64,000 bases of DNA from Streptomyces sp. AC558_RSS880 (GCF_019049255.1 NZ_JAGMUJ010000040.1:62001-126000), one strand, 5' to 3'; shown: positions 43,707 to 53,441, counted from the stretch's first letter. The notes: generated by a model not told the origin, from the sequence alone. Program-made: numbers and translations.

Positions 43707-46520
43707 TCAGCCCACGGACGAGTAGGCGACCACGCCGCGCAGCAGTCCGTCGACCGCCTTGCGGGCGTTCCTGGCGACCGTCGAACCCTCGGCGGACGGC
43801 GCCGCGGCCGAGATCTGCCCCAGCACGTCGATGACCTGCTTGCACCAGCGCACGAAGTCGCCGGCCGGCATCTCCGCCTCGCGCAGCACCTCGTCCAGGC
43901 CCTTGCCCGAGGCCCACATGTAGGCGGCCCAGGCGAAGCCGAGGTCGGGCTCGCGCTGGCCCACGCCCTCGGTCTGGTTGATCCGGAAGTCCTCCTCCAG
44001 GGCGTCCAGCCGGCCCCAGATGCGGACCATCTCGCCGAGCGCCGCCTTCGCCCGGCCCGAGGGCAGCTTGGGCGCCATCGCGTCGTCGGCGGCCCGGGCC
44101 TCGTACACCAACGCCGACACGCACGCGGCGAGTTCGGCGGGGGCGAGCCCTTCCCAGACGCCCTCGCGCAGGCATTCGCTGGCCAGCAGGTCGAGTTCGC
44201 CGTACAGCCGGGCCAGCCGCTTGCCGTGTTCGGTGACCTCGTCGCCGCGCAGATAGTCCATCTCGGTCAACAGCCCGACGATCCGGTCGAAGGTGCGGGC
44301 GATGGTGTTCGTCCGGCCCTCGATACGGCGCTCCAGCTGCGAGGTGTCGCGCAGCAGCCGGTGGTAGCGCTCGGCCCAGCGGGCGTGGTCCTCACGGTCC
44401 TGGCAGCCGTGGCACGGATGCGCCTTCAGCGCCTTGCGCAGCCGCGCGATCTCCCGGTCGTCGACCGCCTCGGACCGCTTCTTGCGGTGCCGCTCCGGCG
44501 TGATGTGCCCGGCCTTGGTGCGCAGCGCGGAGGCGAGGTCCCGGCGCGACTGCGGGGAACGCGGGTTGAAGGACTTCGGGATCCGCATCCGCTCCAGCGC
44601 CTCGACCGGCACCGGGAAGTCGATCGACGCCAGCCGCTTCACCTGCCGCTCCACGGTCAGCACCAGCGGGCGCGGACCGTCGTACTGGTCGAAGCCGCGG
44701 TGGCCGTTGGAACGCCCCGCGGGCAGCCCCGGGTCGAGCACCAGCGCCAGGCCCGCGTACTTGCCGGTGGGTACGTGGATGACGTCCCCGGGTTTCAGCT
44801 TCTCCAGCGCGACGGCGGCCTCCGCGCGCCGCTGGGACGCGCCCTGCCGGGCCAGCTCGTTCTCCCGGTCCTTCAACTCGCGGCGCAGCCGCGCGTACTC
44901 CTCGAAGTCGCCGAGGTGGCAGGTCATGGAGTCCTTGTAGCCCTCCAGGCCCTCCTCGTTGCGCTGCACCTGCCGCGAGATGCCGACGACCGACTTGTCC
45001 GCCTGGAACTGCGCGAACGACGTCTCGAGGAGCTCGCGCGAGCGGTGCCGGCCGAACTGCTCGACCAGGTTGACCGCCATGTTGTACGACGGCTTGAAGC
45101 TGGACCGCAGCGGATACGTGCGCGTGCCGGCCAGCCCCGCCAGGTGCTCGGGGTTCATGGCGCGCTGCCACAGCACGACCGCGTGCCCCTCGACGTCGAT
45201 GCCGCGCCGGCCGGCCCGGCCGGTCAGCTGGGTGTACTCGCCGGGGGTGATGTCGGCGTGCTGCTCGCCGTTCCACTTGACGAGCTTCTCCAGGACCACC
45301 GAGCGGGCGGGCATGTTGATGCCGAGCGCGAGGGTCTCGGTCGCGAACACGGCCTTCACCAGACCGCGCACGAACAGCTCCTCGACGACCTCCTTGAACG
45401 TCGGCAGCATGCCCGCGTGATGGGCCGCGATGCCGCGCTCCAGGCCCTCCAGCCACTCGTAGTAGCCCAGGACGTGCAGGTCCTCGGCCGGGATGGAGGC
45501 GGTGCGCTCCTCGACCAGGGAGCGGACCTCGGCCCGCGCCTCCTCGTCGTTGAGCCGGAGCCCCGCGTACAGGCACTGCTGGACGGCGGCCTCGCAGGCG
45601 GCGCGGCTGAAGATGAAGGTGATGGCGGGCAGCAGGCCCTCGGCGTCCAGCCGCTCGATGACCTCGGGCCGGCTCGGCGTCCACACGCGCGAGCGCTGCC
45701 GGCGCTCCCGCTCCCGGTCGGCCTCGCGCATGTTGTTGCGTCCGCGCCGGCGGTCGCCCCAGGACGGGCGGCTCGCCTCCAGGCGCGCCATGCGCGTGAG
45801 GTCCGGGTTGACGGCCCTCTTGCGGCCCTCCCCCTCCTCGAACAGGTCGTATATCCGGCGTCCTGCGAGCACGTGCTGGAACAGCGGCACGGGCCGGTGC
45901 TCGGAGACGATCACCTGGGTGTCACCGCGGACGGTGTCCAGCCAGTCGCCGAACTCCTCCGCGTTCGACACCGTCGCCGACAGTGACACCAGGGTCACGG
46001 ACTCGGGGAGGTGGATGATCACTTCCTCCCAGACGGCACCGCGGAAGCGGTCCGAGAGGTAGTGCACCTCGTCCATCACCACGTAGCCGAGGCCGAGCAG
46101 GGTCCGCGACCCGGCGTACAGCATGTTCCGCAGCACCTCGGTGGTCATCACGACCACCGGGGCGTCGGAGTTGACGCTGTTGTCGCCGGTGAGCAGGCCC
46201 ACCTTCTCCGTGCCGTAGCGGCGGCACAGGTCGGCGTACTTCTGGTTCGACAGCGCCTTGATGGGGGTCGTGTAGAAGCACTTCTTGCCCTGCTGGAGGG
46301 CGAGGTGGACGGCGAACTCGCCGACGATCGTCTTGCCGGAGCCGGTGGGCGCGGCGACCAGCACGCCCTTCCCCGCCTCGAGCGCCTGGCAGGCCTCGAT
46401 CTGGAAGGGGTCGAGGCCGAAGTCGTACATCTCGCGGAAGGAGGCGAGCGCGGTGGCCTGCTCGGCAGCGCGCCTGCGTGCTGCCGCGTACCGCTCGGCC
46501 GGTGAGAGGTCCTCTGTCAT
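43707..46520 (-). CDS. helY: HelY/Ski2-type DEVH-box RNA helicase
   Basis: A 937-residue superfamily 2 helicase. It has Walker A APTGSGKT, DEVH in VVMDEVHYLSD, SATVSN, and motif VI QLTGRAGRRGID. A long C-terminal Ski2/Mtr4-like helical region includes a CHGC-type cysteine pair (HPCHGCQDRED). Likely role: RNA unwinding for turnover or ribosome work. ATG at 46520 fits the family start (LSPAERYAAARRR); a longer ATG at 46565 lacks a ribosome site. It is the last gene of the minus-strand pafA-to-helicase block and is followed by a hairpin. Confidence 0.9.
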   Translation of the reverse strand: MTEDLSPAERYAAARRRAAEQATALASFREMYDFGLDPFQIEACQALEAGKGVLVAAPTGSGKTIVGEFAVHLALQQGKKCFYTTPIKALSNQKYADLCRRYGTEKVGLLTGDNSVNSDAPVVVMTTEVLRNMLYAGSRTLLGLGYVVMDEVHYLSDRFRGAVWEEVIIHLPESVTLVSLSATVSNAEEFGDWLDTVRGDTQVIVSEHRPVPLFQHVLAGRRIYDLFEEGEGRKRAVNPDLTRMARLEASRPSWGDRRRGRNNMREADRERERRQRSRVWTPSRPEVIERLDAEGLLPAITFIFSRAACEAAVQQCLYAGLRLNDEEARAEVRSLVEERTASIPAEDLHVLGYYEWLEGLERGIAAHHAGMLPTFKEVVEELFVRGLVKAVFATETLALGINMPARSVVLEKLVKWNGEQHADITPGEYTQLTGRAGRRGIDVEGHAVVLWQRAMNPEHLAGLAGTRTYPLRSSFKPSYNMAVNLVEQFGRHRSRELLETSFAQFQADKSVVGISRQVQRNEEGLEGYKDSMTCHLGDFEEYARLRRELKDRENELARQGASQRRAEAAVALEKLKPGDVIHVPTGKYAGLALVLDPGLPAGRSNGHRGFDQYDGPRPLVLTVERQVKRLASIDFPVPVEALERMRIPKSFNPRSPQSRRDLASALRTKAGHITPERHRKKRSEAVDDREIARLRKALKAHPCHGCQDREDHARWAERYHRLLRDTSQLERRIEGRTNTIARTFDRIVGLLTEMDYLRGDEVTEHGKRLARLYGELDLLASECLREGVWEGLAPAELAACVSALVYEARAADDAMAPKLPSGRAKAALGEMVRIWGRLDALEEDFRINQTEGVGQREPDLGFAWAAYMWASGKGLDEVLREAEMPAGDFVRWCKQVIDVLGQISAAAPSAEGSTVARNARKAVDGLLRGVVAYSSVG

Positions 46521-46605
46521 CGTGCTTTCGAGCGTACCGGGCCGCACCGACAACAGGACGATCATTATCCGGAACCGTCCCGGTGAGCGGCGGAAGCCGC
46601 CCGGA

Positions 46606-47496
46606 TCAGGGGCCCACGACCCGCAGGGCGCCCGGCACGCACCGCGCGGTCAGCGGCAGCGGCCCCACCGGCTCCCCGTCCGCGTAGCCGGTGACCTGCT
46701 CGGCGGCCAGCTCCACGCTCGCCGCCCGCAGCACGGTGATCGCGGGGTGGCCGACGTGCGTCCCCCGGTACACCCTCGGGAACACCCGCAGCAGGGTGGC
46801 CCGGCTGCACTCGCCGACCACCGTGATGTCGAACAGCCCGTCGGTGAGATCCGCTCCGGGGCATATCCGCATGCCACCGCCGTACGACGGCCCGTTCCCG
46901 ACGGCCACCAGCGTCGCCTCGACCTCGCGGACCTCGCCGCCGTCGAGGGTGATCCGGTACGGCAGCGGCCGGAAGGCGGCCAGCTCGGCGACGATCGCCA
47001 GGTCGTACGTGAAGCGTCCGAGGGGCAGCCGCATCCGGTTGCCGCGGTCGTTGACCCGGGAGTCGAAGCCGGAGGCGAGCACGGCGCCGAACCAGCGGTC
47101 GCCGACCCGGCCGAGGTCGATGTCGCGGACCCGGCCGCACTTGAGGGCGTCGGCGATCATCCGGCCGGCCGCGGCCGGTTCCCGCAGGGGCATGCCGAGC
47201 GCGCGGGCGAAGTCGTTGCCGGTTCCCGCGGCGACCAGGCCGAAGGGGGTGCCGGTGCCGACGACGGCCTGCAGGGCGAGGTTCGCCATGCCGTCGCCGC
47301 CGACGGCGATCAGGGCTCCGGTGCCCTCCTCGACGGCGGCGCGTGCCCGGGCCAGGGCGTCCCGCGGGTCGTCGCCGAGCACGGTCCGCACCTGGAAACC
47401 GGCGTCCCGCAACGCGGAAGCGGCCGGCCGCGCCGCGCGGGCGCCCCGGCCGCGGCCCGCGGTGGGGTTGACGAAGAGGGTGATCTCGCTGGTCAC
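46606..47496 (-). CDS. Diacylglycerol/lipid kinase (DagK/YegS family)
   Basis: A 296-residue lipid kinase. It has VNPTAGRG, the nucleotide loop VGGDGMANLALQ (Met where Thr is common), GTGNDFAR and the C-terminal DGEPVGPLPLTARCVPGALRV. It phosphorylates diacylglycerol or a related lipid. GTG start after a weak site. It lies between tatC and the helicase. Confidence 0.88.
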   Translation of the reverse strand: MTSEITLFVNPTAGRGRGARAARPAASALRDAGFQVRTVLGDDPRDALARARAAVEEGTGALIAVGGDGMANLALQAVVGTGTPFGLVAAGTGNDFARALGMPLREPAAAGRMIADALKCGRVRDIDLGRVGDRWFGAVLASGFDSRVNDRGNRMRLPLGRFTYDLAIVAELAAFRPLPYRITLDGGEVREVEATLVAVGNGPSYGGGMRICPGADLTDGLFDITVVGECSRATLLRVFPRVYRGTHVGHPAITVLRAASVELAAEQVTGYADGEPVGPLPLTARCVPGALRVVGP

Positions 47497-47527
47497 GGGA
47501 GTGACCCTACGAGTTGCGGCCCGGTCT

Positions 47528-48442
47528 TCAGGTCACGTCGTCATAACCGTTGACCCGGTCCTTGGTCGCCTGCTCGGGCAGGGCGGCCACGGGTTCCACC
47601 GGATCGATGGACTCGGGGGTGAGATCCAGCTCGGACGCCTCGTCGTCGGCGGGGCCCGCGGACTCCTTGCGGGCGCGCCGTCTGTCGTTGAGCAGCGAGA
47701 TCGCCACAGCGACGAAGTAGAGGACGACGATCGGTCCGGAGAGCGCGATCATCCCCACCGGGTCGGTGGTGGGCGTCGCGACCGCGCCGAAGACGAAGAC
47801 GCCCATGACGACACCGCGCCACCAGCCGATCATGCGGCGTCCGGAGACGATGCCGACCATGTTCAGCATGATGAGCAGCAGGGGAAGCTCGAAGGCCAGG
47901 CCGAAGACCAGCACCATCCTGATGGTGAAGTCGAGGACCTCGTCGAGCGAGAGGATGTTGGCCGATCCCCCGGGCGTGAGGCTGAGCAGCACCTTGATGC
48001 TGACGGGGAGGATGACGTACGACAGGTAGGCACCGCCGACGAACAACGGAACCGCGGCCGAGACGAAGACGTAGGTGTACTTCTTCTCGTGCTTGTGCAG
48101 CCCGGGGGCGACGAAGGCCCAGAGCTGGTAGAGCCACACAGGACTGGAGACGATCAGGCCGGCCATGAGGCTCACCTTGATCGTCGTGGTGAACGGCGAC
48201 GTCAAAGTGTTGAAGGACACGATGGCGCAGTTGCCGCCGTCGCTGTTCGCCAGGTCCTCGCATTTCGGCACCGGCTCCGCGAGGAACTGCATGAGCTGCT
48301 CGCTGTAGAACGCGGCCGCGATCATCACCACGACGATCGCGACGACGGCCTTGGCGAGCCGATTGCGCAGCTCACGCAGGTGTTCCACAAGAGGCATCCG
48401 CCCCTCGGGATCCCTCTCCTGATTGCGGGCAGACTTGAGCAA
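47528..48442 (-). CDS. tatC: Sec-independent (Tat) translocase subunit TatC
   Basis: A 304-residue membrane protein with the TatC signature MPLVEHLRELRNRL near the start, about six helices, and KHEKKYTYVFVSAAVPLFVGGAYLSY (family core, in part). It recognises twin-arginine signal peptides. The C-terminal 50 residues are acidic and cytoplasmic. The start at 48442 is TTG; a start nearer PEGRM is possible. It follows tatA by 47 bases. Confidence 0.93.
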   Translation of the reverse strand: MLKSARNQERDPEGRMPLVEHLRELRNRLAKAVVAIVVVMIAAAFYSEQLMQFLAEPVPKCEDLANSDGGNCAIVSFNTLTSPFTTTIKVSLMAGLIVSSPVWLYQLWAFVAPGLHKHEKKYTYVFVSAAVPLFVGGAYLSYVILPVSIKVLLSLTPGGSANILSLDEVLDFTIRMVLVFGLAFELPLLLIMLNMVGIVSGRRMIGWWRGVVMGVFVFGAVATPTTDPVGMIALSGPIVVLYFVAVAISLLNDRRRARKESAGPADDEASELDLTPESIDPVEPVAALPEQATKDRVNGYDDVT

Positions 48443-48489
48443 CCCACGTTCCCATCTCGTGCGGCGGGCCGGAGATCACCGGCCCTGCG

Positions 48490-48771
48490 TCAGCGCTTGG
48501 TCGTGTCCGTCGGCTCCGTGACCGGGCGGGAGCTGGTCACGTCGCCGGGGGCCGCCTGGATGGTGCGCTGCGCGGGGGGCTGCTCGCCGGTGGCCGGCGG
48601 ATCGGCGGGGGCGGAGGACTTGTTCTCGTCCTTCATCGCCTTCGCCTCGCTCTTGAGGATGCGCGCGGACTTGCCGAGCGACCGCGCCATGTCCGGAAGC
48701 TTCTTCGCGCCGAACAGCAGGATGATGACGACGAGGATCAGAATGATCTCGGTAGGTCCGAGCCGTCCCAT
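48490..48771 (-). CDS. tatA: Sec-independent translocase subunit TatA
   Basis: A 93-residue protein with the short N-terminal helix PTEIILILVVIILLFGAKKLPDMARSLGKSARILKSE (TatA signature in its FGAKKLP core), an amphipathic helix and a disordered acidic/proline tail. It forms the Tat pore with TatC. ATG at 48771 follows GAAGG. Confidence 0.93.
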   Translation of the reverse strand: MGRLGPTEIILILVVIILLFGAKKLPDMARSLGKSARILKSEAKAMKDENKSSAPADPPATGEQPPAQRTIQAAPGDVTSSRPVTEPTDTTKR

Positions 48772-49284
48772 AAGTCTTTACCTTCTCACCGAGGCGGGTG
48801 GGTGGGTGGCTGTCCGACCGGTCGGACATGCGTCCGAACGACGGTGCTGGCAGCGATCGTAACGCCCAGGGGTAAACGTCCGGCAATCCCTGTGCGTACT
48901 CCCGTCCGCGGTCCGGGCCTCGTTCTCCGGGCCGCGATCAGCAGCGTACCTGCCGTGACCCACAGCGTGACAGGGCGAAGCCCCCACGGGCAGCACCACG
49001 CCCCCTCGTGCGGCACGGCCCGGATCCCGCGCGCCCGGCAGCGCACCGCTTTGCCGTTCGCGGGCGCCACGTGCCGCCGCCGCGGGCGATCAGTGCCTCA
49101 GGACGGCACGAGTGGGCGCTGGGGTACCCCTCCGGGGGAGGCGCTCCGCAAGCACCGGAGTGCGCGAACCGCCCCCGGCCCGCAGCGACGCCGTGCACCT
49201 CGGAAGCGCCGGGGCCTGCAAGCCCCGCGCACAGGACGCACCCGGCCATGCGCCGGCCGTCGAAGGGTGCGGTGCCCGGACCGT
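48772..49284. other. Intergenic region upstream of tatA
   Basis: 513 bases with no supported gene. A short GC hairpin CCTCC-GGG-GGAGG lies near 49130-49142. The tatA promoter should lie in the first 150 bases. Confidence 0.5.
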
Positions 49285-49479
49285 TCAGAGCGCCCCGGCG
49301 GACCGCGCCGTACTCGCCGACGCCCGCTCCAGATCCTCCGCCGCCCGACTGATCCGGCGCGCCGAGTCCGTGACCTGCCTCCCCAACCGCTCCGCCTCGA
49401 CGAAGACCCGGACGGCGAGCACCCCGAGCACCAGCAGACCCAGGAACCCCACGGTAACCGCGAACATCGGCCAGAACAT
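49285..49479 (-). CDS. Small single-pass membrane protein
   Basis: A 64-residue protein with one N-terminal helix (MFAVTVGFLGLLVLGVLAVR) and a charged, coiled-coil-like cytoplasmic tail (EAERLGRQVTDSARRISRAA). It looks like a genuine conserved small protein of the pafBC-tat region, function unknown. It lies 10 bases after the zinc-ribbon gene. Confidence 0.7.
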   Translation of the reverse strand: MFWPMFAVTVGFLGLLVLGVLAVRVFVEAERLGRQVTDSARRISRAAEDLERASASTARSAGAL

Positions 49480-49489
49480 GAGGGCGAGC

Positions 49490-49828
49490 CTAGACGGTCG
49501 AGTGCAGCCGCAGCGTCCGGACCCCGCCGCCGGTCAGCAGCTCCACGATCCGCTCCCCCGCCGGCTTGCGGACGGCCGCCCCGCACTCGGGGCAGGTGAA
49601 GGAGTAGAAGGTGGTGCGGCTGCTGGCGCCGATGGCCAGACGCAGCGCGCTCGCGGCGAGCTCGAAGCGCTCCCGGCAGTCCGGGCAGCCCGCCCGGAAC
49701 ATCACCGGGGCCACGCTTCTCATCCCCGCGAACGCGGACGCCGCCGTCATGGTCCGCGCACCGGACGTCGCCGACTCGCTCACAGCACTCGCTCCTGCCT
49801 GTCGTCCTGTCCGTGCGGCCCCGCTCAT
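49490..49828 (-). CDS. Small zinc-ribbon protein
   Basis: A 112-residue protein whose C-terminal half has two CxxC pairs, CPDC and CPEC, 30 or so residues apart, forming a zinc ribbon. The first 40 residues are Ala/Ser-rich. ATG at 49828 overlaps the pafC stop (ATGA), so it belongs to the pafBC operon. The role is unknown; the fold resembles FmdB-type or transcription-factor ribbons. Confidence 0.75.
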   Translation of the reverse strand: MSGAARTGRQAGASAVSESATSGARTMTAASAFAGMRSVAPVMFRAGCPDCRERFELAASALRLAIGASSRTTFYSFTCPECGAAVRKPAGERIVELLTGGGVRTLRLHSTV

Positions 49829-50820
49829 CCGGCCGCCTCGACCCCGTCGTACGCCGCGAGCGCCTCGCGGGCCGCCTGCCGGGCGCTGTCGGCCAGCGCG
49901 CGCGGCTCGACGATGCGGCCGTCGCGGCCGAGCCGCAGGGCCAGCCGTCTGAGCGAGGCCGGGTCGGGCGTGCGCAGGGTGATACGCAGCCCGCCGTCGG
50001 GAAGCTCGTCCGCGCTGTCGTGCGGGTAGTACTCGGCGACCCAGCGGCCGCCCGGTCCGACCTCGACCACGACCTCGGGGTCCTCGGCCGCGGGCTGCAC
50101 CAGCGCTTCCGACAGGTCCCGCAGCTCGACCTCGGGCGGCGCGGACGGCTCGTCGAGGATCCTGATCTCGGCGACCCGGTCGAGCCGGAAGGTGCGGCGC
50201 GCCTCGGAGCGCCGGCACCACGCCTCGACGTACGTGTGCCCGACGCTGACCAGGCGGATGGGGTCGATCTCCCGCTCGGTGACCTCGTCGCGCGCGGGCG
50301 AGTAGTAGCGGATCCACAGTCTGCGGCGCTCGGCGATGGCCCGGTCGACGTCCGCGAAGACGCCGCCCTCGGACTCGAAGGTCACCGAGAGCCGGGAGCT
50401 GGCGCCGGCCGCCTCGCCGGCCGCGGTCTCCACCTTCGCGGTGGCCCGCAGCAGCGCCTGCCGGTCGCCCTCGCGCAGCCCCGGCAGGGTGGCCACCGCA
50501 CGGGCGGCGACCAGCAGCGCGGTGGCCTCGTCGGCGGCGAGCCGCAGCGGCTCGGCCGCCTCCGCGCCGAGGGCGGCCGGATTGTGCCACCAGATGCGCT
50601 CGCCGTCGGTGTCGATGTCCAGCAGATCGCCGCCGCGGAAGCTGGTGCCGCACATGGGCAGTACGTCGAGGTCGGAGACCAGCTCGTCCTCGGTGACGCC
50701 GAAGGCGCGCGCCACGTCCTCGATCCGGGCGCCGGGGCGCTCCCGCAGATACGTCACCAGGGAGAGCATCCGCCGGGTCTGGTCGATGGCGTTCACGGGC
50801 CTGACCGGTTTGCCTGCCAC
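49825..50820 (-). CDS. pafC: PafC, WYL-domain regulator
   Basis: A 331-residue regulator with an N-terminal winged helix (RRMLSLVTYLRERPGARIEDVARAFGV, in part), a WYL domain and a C-terminal WCX extension. Position directly after a second WYL gene and beyond pafA matches the pafB-pafC pair, which forms a heterodimeric transcription activator of the RecA-independent DNA damage response in mycobacteria. GTG at 50820 follows GGAGAAGGAC and lies 17 bases after pafB. Confidence 0.87.
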   Translation of the reverse strand: MAGKPVRPVNAIDQTRRMLSLVTYLRERPGARIEDVARAFGVTEDELVSDLDVLPMCGTSFRGGDLLDIDTDGERIWWHNPAALGAEAAEPLRLAADEATALLVAARAVATLPGLREGDRQALLRATAKVETAAGEAAGASSRLSVTFESEGGVFADVDRAIAERRRLWIRYYSPARDEVTEREIDPIRLVSVGHTYVEAWCRRSEARRTFRLDRVAEIRILDEPSAPPEVELRDLSEALVQPAAEDPEVVVEVGPGGRWVAEYYPHDSADELPDGGLRITLRTPDPASLRRLALRLGRDGRIVEPRALADSARQAAREALAAYDGVEAAG

Positions 50821-50837
50821 GTCCTTCTCCGCTCCCC

Positions 50838-51791
50838 TCAGCCCTTGGCCACGGCGCGCAGCCGGTCCATCACGTCGGCCCGCAGCTCGGCGGGCTCCAG
50901 GACCACCACGTCCGGCCCGAACTCCACCAGCCAGGCGTCCAGGCCGTGCCCGTACGGAATCTCCAACTCGTCCCAGCCGTCGCCGAGTTCCCGCACCGCG
51001 GTGGCCTTCGCCCGAAGGGGGTAACCGGCGTCGGAGCGCAGCCGGATCCGCGCCGAGCGGTCGGCGGTCTCCCCCGCCCAGCTCGCCACGGTCTCCCGCA
51101 CGGTGACGACGTCCGGCACCGGGACGGTGAACCGGCCGCTGCGCGAGCGCACCTTCCCGGTGATCCGGGAGAGCCGGAAGACCCGCTCGGCGCCCCGGTC
51201 GCGGTCCCAGCCGGCCAGGTACCAGTGGCCGCGCCAGCACTCCAGCGCCCACGGTTCGACGTGCCGCTGTCCGGGCTGGGCGGCGTTGGCCTTGCGGTAG
51301 TCGAAGACGACCGGCCGACGGTCGCGGCAGGCCAGCATCAGCGGCTCGAACGCGGCCTCGTGCACCGGGATGCGCGGCTCCAGCGCACCGTGGGCGCCGT
51401 ACGGGTCGACGTCCTCGGGGAGGCCGGCCGCGCGCAGCTTCTGCAGGGCGCCGCTGGCCGCACCGGCGAGCCGGGCCTGCTGCCACACCTTGGCGGCGAG
51501 CCCGAGGGCGGCGGCCTCCTCGGCGTCGAGGGTGATGGGCGGCAGCCGGTTGCTGTCGCGGCGGGCCAGATAGCCGACCTCGCCGTCGAGGTTCTCCACG
51601 GTCTCGATGACCAGTCCGAGTTCGCGCAGGTCGTCCTTGTCGCGCTCGAACATGCGGTTGAAGGAGTCGTCCGAGCCCGCTTCGAGATAGGCCTCGATGG
51701 ATTCGCGCAGTTCGCGCTTGCTGAGCGGCCGGCGCGTCCCGAGCAGACACAGCGCCAGGTTCATCAGCCGCTCGGCCTTGGCAATGGCCAT
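50838..51791 (-). CDS. pafB: PafB, WYL-domain regulator
   Basis: A 317-residue WYL regulator. It has the N-terminal helix-turn-helix LMNLALCLLGTRRPLSKRELRESIEAY (in part), the WYL region HVEPWALECWRGHWYLAGWDRDRG (in part) and a WCX C-terminal domain. It pairs with PafC. ATG at 51791 fits the usual start (IAKAERLMNL); the longer upstream reading is not protein-like. A hairpin at 51866-51891 separates it from the FKBP gene, so it has its own promoter. Confidence 0.87.
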   Translation of the reverse strand: MAIAKAERLMNLALCLLGTRRPLSKRELRESIEAYLEAGSDDSFNRMFERDKDDLRELGLVIETVENLDGEVGYLARRDSNRLPPITLDAEEAAALGLAAKVWQQARLAGAASGALQKLRAAGLPEDVDPYGAHGALEPRIPVHEAAFEPLMLACRDRRPVVFDYRKANAAQPGQRHVEPWALECWRGHWYLAGWDRDRGAERVFRLSRITGKVRSRSGRFTVPVPDVVTVRETVASWAGETADRSARIRLRSDAGYPLRAKATAVRELGDGWDELEIPYGHGLDAWLVEFGPDVVVLEPAELRADVMDRLRAVAKG

Positions 51792-51865
51792 CGACCCGCT
51801 TCGCCTCCCTATGGTGCTTACGACCGATGACCGTACCGCCCCGAGGTGGCGCGGTAAAAGCCGAG

Positions 51866-51891
51866 GGCCCATGCCCGGACAGGCATGGGCC
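51866..51891 (-). terminator. Terminator hairpin after the small FKBP gene
   Basis: GGCCCATGCC pairs perfectly with GGCATGGGCC (10-bp stem, 6-base loop), 23 bases after the FKBP stop. Confidence 0.75.
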
Positions 51892-51914
51892 ACGGATGAT
51901 CGACTCCGGTCGGA

Positions 51915-52286
51915 TCAGACGCCGAGCAGGTCGACCACGAAGATCAGGGTCTCACCGGGCTTGATCGCCGGGGTGGGGCTCTGGTTGCCGTAGGCGAGGT
52001 GGGCGGGGATGGTCAGCTGTCGGCGGCCGCCGACCTTCATGCCCTGCACGCCCTGGTCCCAGCCCTTGATGACCCGGCCGCCGCCCAGCGGGAAGCGGAA
52101 CGGGGTGCCGCGGTTCCAGCTGGCGTCGAACTCCTCGCCCGTGCTGAAAGCGACACCGACGTAGTGCACGGTGACGGTCTGGCCCGCCTGCGCCACCTCG
52201 CCGTCGCCCTCCCAGATGTCCTTGATCTCGAGGTCCGCCGGGGGCTCGCCGCCCGGGAAGTCGATCTCGGGCTTGTCGATGCTCAC
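51915..52286 (-). CDS. FKBP-type peptidyl-prolyl isomerase, cytoplasmic
   Basis: A 123-residue single-domain FKBP. It has VTVHYVGVAFSTGEEFDASWNRG (in part), FPLGGGRVIKGWDQGVQGMKVGG (in part) and LAYGNQ with Phe, Tyr and Trp pocket residues in place. It has no signal peptide, so it catalyses proline isomerisation in the cytoplasm. It lies 61 bases downstream of the lipoprotein FKBP. Confidence 0.93.
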   Translation of the reverse strand: MSIDKPEIDFPGGEPPADLEIKDIWEGDGEVAQAGQTVTVHYVGVAFSTGEEFDASWNRGTPFRFPLGGGRVIKGWDQGVQGMKVGGRRQLTIPAHLAYGNQSPTPAIKPGETLIFVVDLLGV

Positions 52287-52347
52287 GTCTAACGCTCCTG
52301 CTTGTCTGCGGAAAGGCGAACACGCACAGTCTTACATCCTCACGGCG

Positions 52348-53349
52348 TCACAGCTTCGCGAGGATGTCGACCGAGAAGACCAGCGTGGAGTCCTTCTTGA
52401 TTCCGCTGCCCTCCGGCGGGGTGTCGCCGTAGCCCAGCTCCGGCGGGATGACGACGAGGACCCGGCTGCCGACCTTCTTGCCGGTCAGCCCCTGCGCCCA
52501 GCCCTTGACGACCTGCTGCAGCGGGAACGAGGTCAGCTGCCCCTTCTTGTACGTCGAGTCGAACTCCTTGCCACCGTCCCACAGCACCCCCTTGTACTGC
52601 ACCAGGATGCTGTCCTCGGCGCCGACCTCCTCGCCGTCGCCCTCGATGACATAGCTCGCCACCAGCTTCTTCGGGGCGTCCGCGTCGGGCACATCGATGG
52701 TGGGCGCCTTGCCGTCGGTGTTGGTGCCGACCTTGGGCAGGTCCTTGTCGTCCTGGGCCACCTCGGTGCCCTTGGCGCTGCTGGTGGCCTTGTACGTGTC
52801 CTTCACGTCCACGACGAACACCAGCGTGTCGGTGCCCTCGATGCCCGCCTGCGCGTTGCCCTGCTCGCCGTACCCCCAGGTCGGCGGGACTGCCATCTGG
52901 ACGCGGCTGCCGGCCTTCTTCCCGATCAGGCCGTACCGCCAGCCGTCGATGATGGCGCCCTGGGTGAGCGGGAGCGCCAGGCGGGTGCCGCGGTCGTAGG
53001 AGTTGTCGAACACCTTCCCGCTGTCCCAGATCTGGCCGAGGTAGTGGGCCACCACGAAGTCGTTCTCCGCGATCGTCTTCCCGCCGCCCGCGATGACCGT
53101 CTTGACCGCGATCTGGTCCGAGGGGTCCCCGCTGCCCTTGGCGACCGTCGGCTTCTCTTCGAACTTCGTACCCGCCGTGATCGCCGGCAGCGGTCCGTCG
53201 ACGATCTTCGGCGGCGGTGCCGCGGACGTCTGGGGCGCCGAGGGCGAGGCGCTGTCGCTGGCCTTGCCCGAGTCGGACTTGTCGTCCCCGCACGCGGCGA
53301 GGGTGGCCAGTCCAGCGGGAACGGCAATGAGAAGTGAGCGTCGGCGCAC
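52348..53349 (-). CDS. Lipoprotein with two FKBP domains
   Basis: A 333-residue protein. It has a lipoprotein signal with lipobox LAAC (Cys20) and a Ser/Ala-rich linker. Two FKBP domains follow at about 75-185 (FVVAHYLGQIWDSG, GWRYGLIGKKAGSRV) and 230-333 (ILVQYKGVLWDGG, GWAQGLTGKKVGSRV). It should fold proteins on the outer face of the membrane, a fitting neighbour for tat genes. ATG at 53349 is well supported. Confidence 0.92.
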   Translation of the reverse strand: MRRRSLLIAVPAGLATLAACGDDKSDSGKASDSASPSAPQTSAAPPPKIVDGPLPAITAGTKFEEKPTVAKGSGDPSDQIAVKTVIAGGGKTIAENDFVVAHYLGQIWDSGKVFDNSYDRGTRLALPLTQGAIIDGWRYGLIGKKAGSRVQMAVPPTWGYGEQGNAQAGIEGTDTLVFVVDVKDTYKATSSAKGTEVAQDDKDLPKVGTNTDGKAPTIDVPDADAPKKLVASYVIEGDGEEVGAEDSILVQYKGVLWDGGKEFDSTYKKGQLTSFPLQQVVKGWAQGLTGKKVGSRVLVVIPPELGYGDTPPEGSGIKKDSTLVFSVDILAKL

Positions 53350-53411
53350 GGTGGGGGCCTCGTAATCATCGATCTTGTGGATGGCGTCCGCGCAACTCTA
53401 CGGCGTGAGAA

Positions 53412-53441
53412 GGGCGCCGCACGGTGTAACGTACGGCGCCC
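53412..53441 (-). terminator. Hairpin after pafA
   Basis: GGGCGCCG (53412-53419) pairs with CGGCGCCC (53434-53441), loop of 14 bases, about 45 bases after the pafA stop. Confidence 0.55.

Noticed and set aside
48802..49599. Plus-strand frame opposite the small proteins near tatA
   Set aside because: Arg/Pro-rich, no ribosome site, antisense to two small genes with better evidence.
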